Source: Acidianus brierleyi
Lineage (GTDB): Archaea > Thermoproteota > Thermoprotei_A > Sulfolobales > Sulfolobaceae
Direction: 5' to 3'
DNA: 64,000 bases
Assembly (NCBI RefSeq): GCF_003201835.2
Contig: NZ_CP029289.2
Span: 558,001 to 622,000 of the forward strand
Part shown: positions 45,860 to 55,553 of the stretch, piece after piece
How positions within the stretch are numbered: the stretch's first letter is position 1
Layout: every line of letters begins with the position of its first letter
The notes under the pieces: generated by a model
What the model was told of the DNA's origin: nothing
The model's input: only the letters and a program-made list of their open reading frames with translations
The model's database searches: none
Made by a program: the position numbers and the translations under genes

Positions 45860-46369
45860 TCATGATTGTATGGTTTCGAGTCTCACTATTATCTCCTTAG
45901 CTTCCTTATCTTTACCTAAAGTCATTATAATTTCCGATATTTTTTTTATTAAAACTTTTAGATCCTCTATGGCATCTTTCCTATCGGCATAATCACTTGC
46001 CCCTCTATATATTCCATTATATGCATATCTATGAAGTTTTAACGCAAGCGAATTTATTCCAATAAGATCATTATACCCTATTTCCTCTAATCTTCTGGCT
46101 ATTCCGTTAAGGCCAGTCGTGGGAGCTAAAAATCCTATCTTATTATACCATTTCTTTTCTTTTTCATCTTTAGGCATCTTATCTAAATTTATTGAGACTA
46201 AAACGCTAACTACTGCCTTCCATGCCATAAACGCCTTTTGAGAAGCGTTTCTACTATATCCTCTCTGAAGTAGTTCTGTTGCTAAGTTAAGTTCTACAAT
46301 AGCCTCTTCAAGTTTGAAATTTATGTAATTATGTAAATCCTTTATTTGCGGTACTGTTCCTTCTCCCAC
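45860..46369 (-). CDS. PaREP1 family (HEPN-like) protein
   Basis: The 169-aa all-helical protein carries the PaREP1 pattern: AIVELNLATELLQRGYSRNA, KAFMAWKAVVSVLVSINLDK, then WYNKIGFLAPTTGLNGIARR and the LALKLHRYAYNGIYRG helix. These proteins are found only in crenarchaea in many copies. They resemble HEPN domains (R..A..A...A) and could act in RNA-targeting toxin or defence functions, but no activity is proven. A second, distant copy is at 59784. A minimal nucleotidyltransferase partner is not present. Confidence 0.85.
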   Translation of the reverse strand: MGEGTVPQIKDLHNYINFKLEEAIVELNLATELLQRGYSRNASQKAFMAWKAVVSVLVSINLDKMPKDEKEKKWYNKIGFLAPTTGLNGIARRLEEIGYNDLIGINSLALKLHRYAYNGIYRGASDYADRKDAIEDLKVLIKKISEIIMTLGKDKEAKEIIVRLETIQS

Positions 46370-46855
46370 AGAATAACTTCTCTAGTTAGCTATATTTAAC
46401 CTTATGGAACTCAGTCTCTTTCTAGTAATAAAGAAGGATTTACTCATACAAAAATAAATTATATTAAAATGGTAACAGTTATTTATAGCTTATATTACTT
46501 AAAATTGATAGAATTACATAATATTTAATAGAATCTGGAATATAGTATATATTAAGAGATAAAATATTTATTCTCATATTTAGATAAGGACGCAATTCAA
46601 ATCATAATTATTGGGTATTCTTATCTTATTAAGTAAAAGGCTGAGTTTTTCCTAAGGAATAGATAATTAGCGCAAAAATAATTATATTTATTATTAAATA
46701 AAAATGAGCTAATTTTTCCAATTATAATGAATTTTATTATTTTATCAACTTATTTCATAACTTTCTTTAAACCCATTTATTTTAAGTAATTTGCTCAATT
46801 ATTCTATATATTATATTTGTATAAGGTAAATAAATCTTGAAAAAATTTAATTAAA
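46370..46855. other. Gene-free gap, 486 bp
   Basis: AT-rich DNA. No supported gene, tRNA or repeat. Contains only the start-side region of the PaREP1 gene and the end-side of the APC permease. Confidence 0.5.
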
Positions 46856-48358
46856 TTAGTCGGGTGGTATTTCTTTATATACTAAATCTATATTAATTCC
46901 CTTTCTTTTATTTATATATCTAGATATTCCATATATAACTCCTCCTATAACAAACGACCCTATTACGAATCCTAGAGTTACTGGATTTGGTACTCCATTA
47001 GATTGAACGAAACTAAATGTTGGATTTGACACTGCCTCATATGTTAAGAATATGAAATAACCTGCTGAGAATATTGATACTGGGACAAGTATTTTATGTT
47101 CCTTTATTCCGTACATGATTCCAGCAATACTTACTATGAAGAAATATACCATACCTATAACTATAGCTCCATATAACGCTGTAGCTCCAGATATTGATAT
47201 TACAGGTAAGACTAATAATCCTAAAGTTAACGCTAAATCAAATAAGTGAGTAAATACTGGAGAACCTTGTTTATTTAGCCTTGTAAATATCTCTGGAAAC
47301 ACTCTATCGAATGCCATTGCAAATATATATCTAGCGAATACTACAACACCATAGGCTAGAATAGAGAATTCCCATATCATAAGACCTATACCTATTATCC
47401 ATTGTAAAATATAATTAGTAGTCAGACCCATTGCGACTGTCCAGAAAGTGTATACAAATCCGTTTTTTATGAATTCGTAAGTAGTAAAAGAATAACCTCC
47501 AGCCATATATAACAATAGGAATCCTATGGTTACTAAGAATCCTGTTATCAATAGAGGGCCAAAAATTCCATAAGCTACGTATTTAGTTTTCTTTAACTCT
47601 GAAGCTACTGCAGGAACTGCCTGCATCCATGGATAGGTGAATATTGCAAGCAATGGAAGGATGGCAAAAGTAGCACCTAAATTAAACGGAGCTATAGAAT
47701 AATGAGGTGGTGGAGTTATTCCTTGAGACGTTAAAAACGGCTTTATGGCAGTACTAAAATCTCCTAAGTTTAATGCAATTACTGACATAGCTATTAATGT
47801 AGTCAATAGCGCTATGATTCCAGAAATAGATACCAATGCATACCCCCATTTTGCCTTGAATATATTAAATGCAATAATTACTCCGAATAAAACTGCACCC
47901 AGTAAATAAGAATATATTGGAGCGCTTAGAGTACTTGAAAGAGAGACTAGGCTTGATATTCCATCTAAACTTCCTATGGTGCTTATAACAGTACCTACTG
48001 CGGAAGAAAAGAAATAAGCTACTAAAGCAAAAAACGCAGTTGACTCTAACATTAATGCGAAAGCCATGACTACTCCTAATGGGCCATTCAGTATTCTAGA
48101 GATCCAAATATAATCTCCTCCAGTTCTTGGAATTTTGGATGCTAACGCTGTGTACATGTATGCCTGGGGTAAGGTAAGAAGTAGACCTATTATAGAAGCT
48201 ATCCATATTACGCCTCCTTGAGAAATATATGGACTTATTCCAGTAAATAATGCTACTCCTGCTGACATATTTCCTAGGTTTAACATTATAGCATCTAACG
48301 AAGATACTTCTTTCCTAAGACCAGAAGATTCTCTAACAAATAAAGATCTTCCACTCAT
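46856..48358 (-). CDS. APC-family amino-acid permease
   Basis: The 500-aa, 12-helix carrier begins LRKEVSSLDAIMLNLGNMSA, a variant of the APC TM1 Gly-rich loop. It has KIPRTGGDYIWISRILNGPL between TM2 and TM3 (the PRSGGxY motif). The C-terminus ends KGINIDLVYKEIPPD, nearly the same as the permease at 50096 (KGIKIDLAFKEIPPD), so the two are paralogues. They flank a class III aminotransferase gene, suggesting a role in uptake of a related amino acid. The TM8 region AYGVVVFARYIFAMAFDRVF is also shared. Confidence 0.9.
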   Translation of the reverse strand: MSGRSLFVRESSGLRKEVSSLDAIMLNLGNMSAGVALFTGISPYISQGGVIWIASIIGLLLTLPQAYMYTALASKIPRTGGDYIWISRILNGPLGVVMAFALMLESTAFFALVAYFFSSAVGTVISTIGSLDGISSLVSLSSTLSAPIYSYLLGAVLFGVIIAFNIFKAKWGYALVSISGIIALLTTLIAMSVIALNLGDFSTAIKPFLTSQGITPPPHYSIAPFNLGATFAILPLLAIFTYPWMQAVPAVASELKKTKYVAYGIFGPLLITGFLVTIGFLLLYMAGGYSFTTYEFIKNGFVYTFWTVAMGLTTNYILQWIIGIGLMIWEFSILAYGVVVFARYIFAMAFDRVFPEIFTRLNKQGSPVFTHLFDLALTLGLLVLPVISISGATALYGAIVIGMVYFFIVSIAGIMYGIKEHKILVPVSIFSAGYFIFLTYEAVSNPTFSFVQSNGVPNPVTLGFVIGSFVIGGVIYGISRYINKRKGINIDLVYKEIPPD

Positions 48359-48531
48359 TTTAAATCTTATTGTGATTTTAGAAATAGTTTAAAAATATAT
48401 TCCATAATGATATAGAAAATAATTTATTTTTTAAGCTAAATCTATGAATATTTTTTATGAAGAATATTAACATGCATGGTAAAATAAAGAAAAGTTTTCA
48501 TTAAAAACAAGGCATATATATGATAAAAATA

Positions 48532-49812
48532 CTATAAAGATTTAATCTCTTTTAATGTATTTTCTGCTATAGTGAGATGATTCTCTATATCTTTCTCGTC
48601 ATGAGCTATAGATAAAGTCCATTGTTCATCGTAATCTGCCATAGGTATTATTCCTCTTCCCATCATTTTTGAGAAGTAATTCCTCCATTTTTCTACGTCA
48701 ACATTAAGAAATTCAGAATAGTTTTTAGGAACTTTATTATGGAAATATATTGTTCCACTTATAGCTAGTGATGAAATTGATGCTTCTAAGCTCAGATCTT
48801 CAATTATATCATTATAGCCTCTAGTTAACATTCTATTTAGTCTTTTCATTTTATAGAATGCGTTTTCTGTTAGAATTTTCTCTAAGGTGACAATTGCAGC
48901 TCTTACTGAAAGAGGATTAGCATTAAAAGTACCACCATGAGCTACCCTACCTGAATTTAATATACTCATTACTTCTCTCTTTCCTGCTATTACTGATAAA
49001 GGAAGACCTCCAGCTATAGATTTACCTATTACTTTAATATCTGGTTCAACTTCGACGTAGTCTGAAGCTCCAGAAAAAGATTTTCCTCCAGTCTTTATTT
49101 CGTCGAAAATTACTGTGATATTATTTTCTCTGGATAACTCCACTACACCCTTTAGAAAGTCCTTATCTGGAGGTATTAGTCCCATGTTCATTGCTATTGG
49201 TTCCATTATTACTGCTCCTATGTCTTTGTTTTCTCTTATTATTTTTTCGAATGATTCTAGATTATTCCATTCTGCTATTAAAGTATTTTTAATTACCTCC
49301 TCAGGAATACCTTCTGAAGAAGGTAGTTTTACCATAGATTTTTCTGGATCTACGTTTACTAGTAATTGGTCGTGTGATCCGTGGTAGTGTCCTTCGAATT
49401 TTATTATTTTCTTTTTTCTTGAGTATGCTCTTGCTATTCTTATTGAGTGCATTGTTGCTTCTGTGCCTGTTGAAGAGAATCTTACCATGTCAACATTATA
49501 CCTTTTCTTAATTATCTTAGCTAATTCAATAGCCTTACAATACTCAAAACCAAGAATAGAACCTTCTTCAACAGTTTTAACGACTTCGTTAACTATTAAT
49601 GGATTTCCATAACCTACTTCCATAGCGCCGTATGCCATGTTGAAGTCTATGTATTCGTTTCCATCCACGTCCCATACTTTGCTTCCTTTCCCTCGCTTTA
49701 GGTAAAGAGGATAGTTCAATACTAATCTATAGTTACTATTTACGCCCATAGGTACATGGTCAATAGCTTCTTCATAAAAAGATCTAGACTTCTCTGTGTT
49801 TAGCATCTCCAT
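48532..49812 (-). CDS. Class III aminotransferase (glutamate-1-semialdehyde aminomutase-like)
   Basis: The 426-aa enzyme shows MGVNSNYR, the WDVDGNEYIDFNMAYGAMEV motif, FSSTGTEATMHSIRIARAYS (PLP phosphate site), IFDEIKTGG (Asp for the pyridine nitrogen) and IGKSIAGGLPLSVIAGKREV with the PLP lysine. This matches the HemL subgroup closely. It lies between two amino-acid permeases and away from other heme genes. It may therefore be a HemL-like catabolic aminotransferase rather than the heme biosynthesis enzyme; sequence alone cannot separate these. Its own promoter region lies in the 283-bp divergent gap to 50096. Confidence 0.87.
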   Translation of the reverse strand: MEMLNTEKSRSFYEEAIDHVPMGVNSNYRLVLNYPLYLKRGKGSKVWDVDGNEYIDFNMAYGAMEVGYGNPLIVNEVVKTVEEGSILGFEYCKAIELAKIIKKRYNVDMVRFSSTGTEATMHSIRIARAYSRKKKIIKFEGHYHGSHDQLLVNVDPEKSMVKLPSSEGIPEEVIKNTLIAEWNNLESFEKIIRENKDIGAVIMEPIAMNMGLIPPDKDFLKGVVELSRENNITVIFDEIKTGGKSFSGASDYVEVEPDIKVIGKSIAGGLPLSVIAGKREVMSILNSGRVAHGGTFNANPLSVRAAIVTLEKILTENAFYKMKRLNRMLTRGYNDIIEDLSLEASISSLAISGTIYFHNKVPKNYSEFLNVDVEKWRNYFSKMMGRGIIPMADYDEQWTLSIAHDEKDIENHLTIAENTLKEIKSL

Positions 49813-50095
49813 TCTTTCACCGTTAAAATACGAGTTAGGAAAAAACTCCGTTTAGACCGATGCATTAACCCACTTGCATAACATTCTTATTTTTCTGTTT
49901 AATATACTTTTCATATTTCATCTAAACGTTAAAATAGGCTTTTAAAAATTTATAATGAAAAATATATTTAAACTTCAAATCGTTGTACAATAAAAAATTT
50001 ACATAAAAATATTAGCGATTTAAATCTAAAATGCTATAATTTTTAAACAATATAACAGAATACATTTTTAAATTGTTTAACGTAGATCTCATGAA

Positions 50096-51697
50096 ATGGC
50101 TTCTAAAAAAGTCTCGGGGGGCGTATTTCTAAGGGAGACTTCTGGCTTAGTAAGAGATGTGAGCCCATGGCCGTCACTCCTCGCTACGTGGGCATTAGTG
50201 ACGGGAGGAGTTCCTATTCTTATCTTAGAATGGCTATGGCTAGGGCCAGGGGCAAATTGGCCATTAGCGTTTACTATAACTTTAATCCCTACATTAGGTA
50301 TGGCATTTCTTTTTTATTTGGCTGGGGCTTCAATGCCTCGTTCTGGCGGAGATTATGTTTTTAATAGCAGAGCAACTCATCCAGCTTTAGGTTTCGCAAA
50401 TTATTGGGCACTGTTTATAGCGTTTGTTTTGTCTCAGGGGTATTATTCATACTTAGGAGCAAGTTGGTTAGGATACTTATTCACTGGATTAGGAATGTAT
50501 TATCATGATAACTTTCTTTTGAGTATAGGAGGGTTTTTCGGATTAAAAATAGGAAGAATATTATGGGGAATAATAGTAGGCACAGTAATTACTTCATTAA
50601 TAGCACTATCAGTAAGGTTTCATTGGAAATTCATAGCTATAGCTGGTGCAATAAGCCTTATAACTACTGCAGTAATGTTTGGAACTCTATTGACAATAAA
50701 TCCAACATCTTTTTCTTCTGCTTTGTCATCATTTACAGGAATTAAAGATGCTTACAGTGAAGTAATAGCTGATGCATCCTCTAATGGTCTTTCTTTTGTT
50801 ACTCCATTTTATGGTGCTATATTGGCAATCCCAGCAATATGGTATTATTATACGTGGTATAATTTACCTGCATCTTGGGCAGGAGAGATGAAAAAAGTTA
50901 GATTTAATGTATTTCTTTCAATAATTGTAGGAGTTTTAATGATTGCTGTCTATTATATATTATTTACTCAAATTAATATATCAGCATTTGGAGAAAAATT
51001 CTTAACTTCCTATTCTTATATTTACTGCAACGGATATAACGATACTGTTGTTAATACGTTATCTTCTATTGGGACATTTACTCCCTTCTTTGCGTTGCTT
51101 GTTCTTGGTAATCCAATAATTTACATATTAATGTTTATAGCTATATGGTTACCTAATTATTATAGTGGTCCTCCATTGGTTTTAGGTCTTTCACGATACT
51201 TGTTCTCATGGTCTTTTGACAGGATAATGCCATCGTGGATGGCAGATGTAAACAGTAGGTTAAATGCACCCATTAAGGCAGTACTACTTATAATGGCTCT
51301 CTCTGGGTTTGGCGTTGTGCTTTATGCATATTTACCAGTTCTTTCTTTAGTAGATGTAACAGTAGCTTTTGAAATAAGTTATGCTATATTTGCAGTATCA
51401 TCTGCCTTAATGCCATACATTAGGAAAGATGTGTACGAAAGTACTATGATAATTAAGAAGAAGATCCTAGGAATTCCAATAATAACTCTTGTAGGCGTTC
51501 CAACTTTTATATTTCTTGTATTCGCAACAGTGATAACGTGGGGAAATCCAATAATATTGCCAGTTAATTTACCAACAATATTGTCAGTAGTGTTAATGTA
51601 CGCCAGTGGTTTTGCAATATATTATGGAGCAAAGATTTGGAATCAGAGAAAAGGCATAAAAATAGATCTAGCGTTTAAGGAAATACCACCAGATTAA
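50096..51697 (+). CDS. APC-family amino-acid permease (paralogue)
   Basis: The 533-aa carrier begins FLRETSGLVRDVSPWPSLLA, matching SLFVRESSGLRKEVSSLDAI of the permease at 46856. It shares AGASMPRSGGDYVFNSRATH (TM2-TM3 motif), LGLSRYLFSWSFDRIMPSW and the identical type of tail KGIKIDLAFKEIPPD. Twelve helices. Probably proton-coupled. It overlaps the stop of the convergent gene by 4 bp. The pair plus the aminotransferase make an amino-acid use cluster. Confidence 0.9.
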   Translation: MASKKVSGGVFLRETSGLVRDVSPWPSLLATWALVTGGVPILILEWLWLGPGANWPLAFTITLIPTLGMAFLFYLAGASMPRSGGDYVFNSRATHPALGFANYWALFIAFVLSQGYYSYLGASWLGYLFTGLGMYYHDNFLLSIGGFFGLKIGRILWGIIVGTVITSLIALSVRFHWKFIAIAGAISLITTAVMFGTLLTINPTSFSSALSSFTGIKDAYSEVIADASSNGLSFVTPFYGAILAIPAIWYYYTWYNLPASWAGEMKKVRFNVFLSIIVGVLMIAVYYILFTQINISAFGEKFLTSYSYIYCNGYNDTVVNTLSSIGTFTPFFALLVLGNPIIYILMFIAIWLPNYYSGPPLVLGLSRYLFSWSFDRIMPSWMADVNSRLNAPIKAVLLIMALSGFGVVLYAYLPVLSLVDVTVAFEISYAIFAVSSALMPYIRKDVYESTMIIKKKILGIPIITLVGVPTFIFLVFATVITWGNPIILPVNLPTILSVVLMYASGFAIYYGAKIWNQRKGIKIDLAFKEIPPD

Positions 51698-52842
51698 TTT
51701 TTCTTTAAATATGATTTTATTAATATTGCAAATATATTATATAAATGAATGCCTCTTATATTAATCTTTTTCAAATACTCTCCCTTTGTTTCTTTATTTT
51801 TATATAAAATGAACTCTATGGTCTTATTTAGTTTAGACTTGAATATACAACTGTTATGAATCCAGGTTTCATATAAGATGTCATAATATTTTTCAGTAGA
51901 TGGAAGAGGAATAATTATGCATTTATACTTCATTAAATCCTTTACCTTTTCTTCGTTAATATAAATTAAAGGATAAATATAGTTTTTATTTAATTCATTA
52001 ATAATTTCATTTTCAAACTCTAGTGTACAAATACCAGGTTTTCCACTTAAAACTGGAGATCGCCAATTATTCTCATTTAGATTAAGTATAGATTTGATTT
52101 TTTCAAAATTAAAGTTGTAAGCTGAGATTGCACTTATCTGAGAGAAAATAACTTTGCCGAATGTCGAACTTATCTTCAGAAGCTCTAATATTTCTTCTTC
52201 AGAACCATAAGATAATAAATCGTCAGAGATCAAGTTTACATAGTCATGGTATTTAGATTGAACTTTTAACTCAGACTTTATTACATCTAATGGTATTTTC
52301 CTATCTTTTCTCATTATTTCTACTTCTGAAAATGCAGAAGGTCCTTTTATTGGAAAGAATTTTTCAGTTTCCTCTCCATATATAATTTTAGGGAAGAAGT
52401 TATTTTGCATTATTTTTGGTAAAGTAATTTCGGCTTCTCCTAATAATATAGTATCTACCCAATTAGGTTTCTCAATAGATATTTCCCATGCTCCAGGTCC
52501 TCCTATTATTACCTTAAACTTGTATTTTTCCTTTAATAGTCTAATGCGGTTTGAGAATGATTTGAATGCCTTATAGTGATAAGGTTGTTCTCCAAATATC
52601 TTACTTAACCCTTTTGACACTTCTGTTTGAGCTAAAGGATCATTAACATATATTCCCAAGATTTTATCACTATGTAGAAATTTTTGTATAGCAGTAGGAG
52701 ATACTATTTTAGAATTAACTATACTCTCTATTTTTCTTAAGCCATAAGGAGGAAATTTGTTCTTCCTAATAAAATTAGGAATTAGCCTTAAAGGCAACGA
52801 AGGTAAAGAATAAAACGTGGCATAATCAGATGTTAAGATCAT
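51694..52842 (-). CDS. B12-binding/radical-SAM-like protein lacking the cluster cysteines
   Basis: The 382-aa protein follows the B12-dependent radical SAM (COG1032) pattern. A Rossmann-like N-terminal part has DKILGIYVNDPLAQTEVSKG and KFKVIIGGPGAWEIS, and VDTILLGEAEITLPKI is the GExE-type motif. Where the CxxxCxxC loop should begin (after SEVEIMRK) it reads DRKIPLDVIKSELKVQSKYH and has no cysteine at all. The later barrel strands (VNLISDDLL, GKVIFSQISAISAYNF) are recognisable. So neither a [4Fe-4S] cluster nor SAM cleavage is expected. A pseudo-enzyme or a member of a divergent subfamily. Confidence 0.6.
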   Translation of the reverse strand: MILTSDYATFYSLPSLPLRLIPNFIRKNKFPPYGLRKIESIVNSKIVSPTAIQKFLHSDKILGIYVNDPLAQTEVSKGLSKIFGEQPYHYKAFKSFSNRIRLLKEKYKFKVIIGGPGAWEISIEKPNWVDTILLGEAEITLPKIMQNNFFPKIIYGEETEKFFPIKGPSAFSEVEIMRKDRKIPLDVIKSELKVQSKYHDYVNLISDDLLSYGSEEEILELLKISSTFGKVIFSQISAISAYNFNFEKIKSILNLNENNWRSPVLSGKPGICTLEFENEIINELNKNYIYPLIYINEEKVKDLMKYKCIIIPLPSTEKYYDILYETWIHNSCIFKSKLNKTIEFILYKNKETKGEYLKKINIRGIHLYNIFAILIKSYLKKN

Positions 52843-53080
52843 ATTTTCTAATAGAAACTCAAAATCTTAATTCCTTTTCTCTTCTATGCTATTATCAATC
52901 CTCAAAGTTCAATAGATTATCTCATTTAGTAAAAAATTAGTTCTAATAAGAAATCTCAGCACATAATATTGAAGATTAAATATTAAATTTTAATAATTAT
53001 ATGTTTATGTTCAATAGTTTATATGTAAATTACTAAGTAACTTACTATATACTAAGAATAATTTTAGATAAAGAGTAAAA

Positions 53081-53899
53081 CTAATACCAGTTCGGTACTG
53101 TCCAATTATATATTTCGTATTTACTTAAGTATTGTAATCTTTCAGGAATTGACGGATGAGTTCTAAATATAGCATTTCCATCCTTACTATTAGTTAAAGA
53201 ATATTTCATAAGTAAGACTTGAAATCTGGGCATATTTCTTAAGTTCTCTCCTTTTATATATCCGAGTTTAATTAGTGACGTTTCTAATGGTATTGTAAGT
53301 GAATTATCAGTCTTCACTGCAGTTATATCTGCTCTTTTTTCCACTCTTCTATGAATAGCAAAAAATAATGGAAATAGTACAAGGAAATAAAAGATAATTA
53401 TTGCACCAGTTAATGACGGTAAAACGTAGAGTAACCCTACATATATTGAATTTATACCCATTATAGATAAAATAAGGATTTCTGGATCTTTGTTTTTCAA
53501 ATGAGATAATTCGTGACCTATTACCGCAGAGATTTCCTGATCGTCAAGAATATTAAAAATAGGTTTAGTTATTGCTATTCCTCTCCAAAATATATTTCCG
53601 AATGCAAAAGCATTAGGGAAATCTACATCTGCAATGTATACTTTTGGAGTTTTAACTTTAAAGATAGAAGCTAAATTCTTTACAAGAAGATATGAATGCT
53701 CATCGGCTGGTTTCATTTTAAATACTAATTTCATTATAAAAGGAGAAATCAAGTACCAAAGTCCAAATATTAAAACTATTTGGAAAATAAAAAATAATGG
53801 AAAGTTTATAGGAAGACTCGAAATTATTATGTCTATTATCAGTATACTTAGGAAAGAAACAACGTAATATTTTATCCAATATCTAAAAACTGCTACCAT
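53081..53899 (-). CDS. htpX: M48 membrane metalloprotease (HtpX-like)
   Basis: The 272-aa protein has two N-terminal helices (SFLSILIIDIIISSLPINFP; LFFIFQIVLIFGLWYLISPF), then VYIADVDFPNAFAFGN, the zinc motif ISAVIGHELSHLKNKDPEIL (HExxH), two more helices and the third ligand region RRVEKRADITAVK. The end has FRTHPSIPERLQYL (THPS..eRi, typical of HtpX). Expected to cut misfolded membrane proteins on the cytoplasmic side. Shorter than E. coli HtpX (293 aa) but complete. Confidence 0.9.
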   Translation of the reverse strand: MVAVFRYWIKYYVVSFLSILIIDIIISSLPINFPLFFIFQIVLIFGLWYLISPFIMKLVFKMKPADEHSYLLVKNLASIFKVKTPKVYIADVDFPNAFAFGNIFWRGIAITKPIFNILDDQEISAVIGHELSHLKNKDPEILILSIMGINSIYVGLLYVLPSLTGAIIIFYFLVLFPLFFAIHRRVEKRADITAVKTDNSLTIPLETSLIKLGYIKGENLRNMPRFQVLLMKYSLTNSKDGNAIFRTHPSIPERLQYLSKYEIYNWTVPNWY

Positions 53900-54123
53900 G
53901 CAAGAATCTATCTCATCTCAAGAATAAAAACGTTGATTAACCTTATAGATTAATTTAGTAACTCCTTTATAAATCTCCTAAAGTTAAAATTGGTTTTGTT
54001 CATTTAATCCTATCTTAAATATCTTAAACACTGTAAAATATAAAATGGAATATATCAATTAAAAAATTATTGTTAAATATAATGAGCGGAAAGCCTTTTT
54101 ATTTGACATTAAAATGTTAGCCC

Positions 54124-55548
54124 ATGAAAGGCGCTTCGTTAGCATTAATAGCCGGAGTTGTAATAGTTGTTATATTAATAGGCGCAGTAGCAGCATATTT
54201 CCTTTTGGTTCATCATCCAACAACGACTCCTCCAGTAACTAGTACAACACCAGTAACGCCAGTAACTTTAACCGTAGTAACATTTTCAGGACAATCTGCA
54301 AACTTTATTCAATATGCCGGTAACTTATTTTCGCAGGAACATCCTGGAGTTACAGTTAAAGTAATTTCTTATCCATTTAGTGATTATATAGCTAATGAAT
54401 TAACTGTTCTAAGAGCCCATTCATCGGAATACGATATAATAGGTTTTACATCAACTTCAGCTCAAGACGTTTCTCCATATTTGCTCCAACTTAATACTTC
54501 AATGTTTAATATGTCTGATCTTATAGGCCCGCAAGAAGACTTTGGAGGAATAATATATAATGTTACTACAGGTAAGAATGAAACTATAGGTATAGCTTAC
54601 GAAACTGCAGTATATTTAATGGCATATAAAACCTCAATATTTGATAATTCTACTTTAGCACAAGAGTTTTATAACGAATACCACGTAAACTTCTCTCCAT
54701 CAACATGGCAAAACTGGACTGACGTGATAGACGCTGATCAGTTTATAACATCAAAGGGCTTAACAGCATATGGATTTCTTATAGATGATCACTTAAAGCA
54801 CGGTATAATAGATGCTTTCCCAGCAGTTTATGGATATTATTACGCAAGGAATTACTCCTTAAATCATGGCGTAATAGGAGGAATCCCCGGATTTAATATT
54901 ATGTTTGAAGGATATACTTTACCTGGATACAGCTATCCTTTGCCATCGTTTAACTCAACAGCAGGACTAGAAGCCTTAGAAACTTACGGACAATTAGTAA
55001 GTTATGAACCATCTCCGTCTACAATTGAAATGTGCTACGGAAACATACCAGAGTTTTATTCTAACTCATCTGGAGCTTTTCTATTTACTACTCAATTATC
55101 TTCTATAAATAGTTCAGAACTACAAGAAACCTATTTAGCTCCATTACCTGGAGGGTATGCAGAAACTGGTACAGACTTCTTAGGTATAAGTAAATATTCT
55201 ACTCACGTACAATTAGCTGAAGAATTCTTACAATTCTTAGTGTCCCCTAAGATTCAAGAGCTAGGATTCATAAAATTCGATAAATTCCCTATATCAAAAG
55301 AAGCATTTACACAGTTATTGCAGAACACATCTATACCCTCATATGAACTGGAATGGCTAAACGCTACATATCATGCAGCATTAAATGCGTGGGCTAATCC
55401 TCCAAATATACCTCCTACATACAATTATCTTATACCTGACTTTAATAACCAAATAATGCAATACTTGGAAGGTAAAATAACGGCTCAAGAGGCGTTAAAT
55501 ACTGCAGCATTAGATTGGGCTGAAGCCACAGCGTCATACTATGGGTAA
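54124..55548 (+). CDS. Sugar ABC transporter substrate-binding protein (bindosome type)
   Basis: The 474-aa SBP of the maltose/arabinose type has a short basic start MKGASLALIAGVVIVVILIG, a class III (PibD) signal as used for the Sulfolobus bindosome. A Thr/Pro linker (HHPTTTPPVTSTTPVTPVT) follows, then the two-lobe domain: TVVTFSGQSANFIQYAGNLF, YDIIGFTSTSAQDVSPYLLQ, GIAYETAVYLMAYKT, DWAEATASYYG. Many NxS/T sites. It is followed 5 bp later by the ATPase and then a fused permease, so this is a complete three-gene importer. The sugar is not predictable. Confidence 0.9.
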   Translation: MKGASLALIAGVVIVVILIGAVAAYFLLVHHPTTTPPVTSTTPVTPVTLTVVTFSGQSANFIQYAGNLFSQEHPGVTVKVISYPFSDYIANELTVLRAHSSEYDIIGFTSTSAQDVSPYLLQLNTSMFNMSDLIGPQEDFGGIIYNVTTGKNETIGIAYETAVYLMAYKTSIFDNSTLAQEFYNEYHVNFSPSTWQNWTDVIDADQFITSKGLTAYGFLIDDHLKHGIIDAFPAVYGYYYARNYSLNHGVIGGIPGFNIMFEGYTLPGYSYPLPSFNSTAGLEALETYGQLVSYEPSPSTIEMCYGNIPEFYSNSSGAFLFTTQLSSINSSELQETYLAPLPGGYAETGTDFLGISKYSTHVQLAEEFLQFLVSPKIQELGFIKFDKFPISKEAFTQLLQNTSIPSYELEWLNATYHAALNAWANPPNIPPTYNYLIPDFNNQIMQYLEGKITAQEALNTAALDWAEATASYYG

Positions 55549-55553
55549 ATAAA

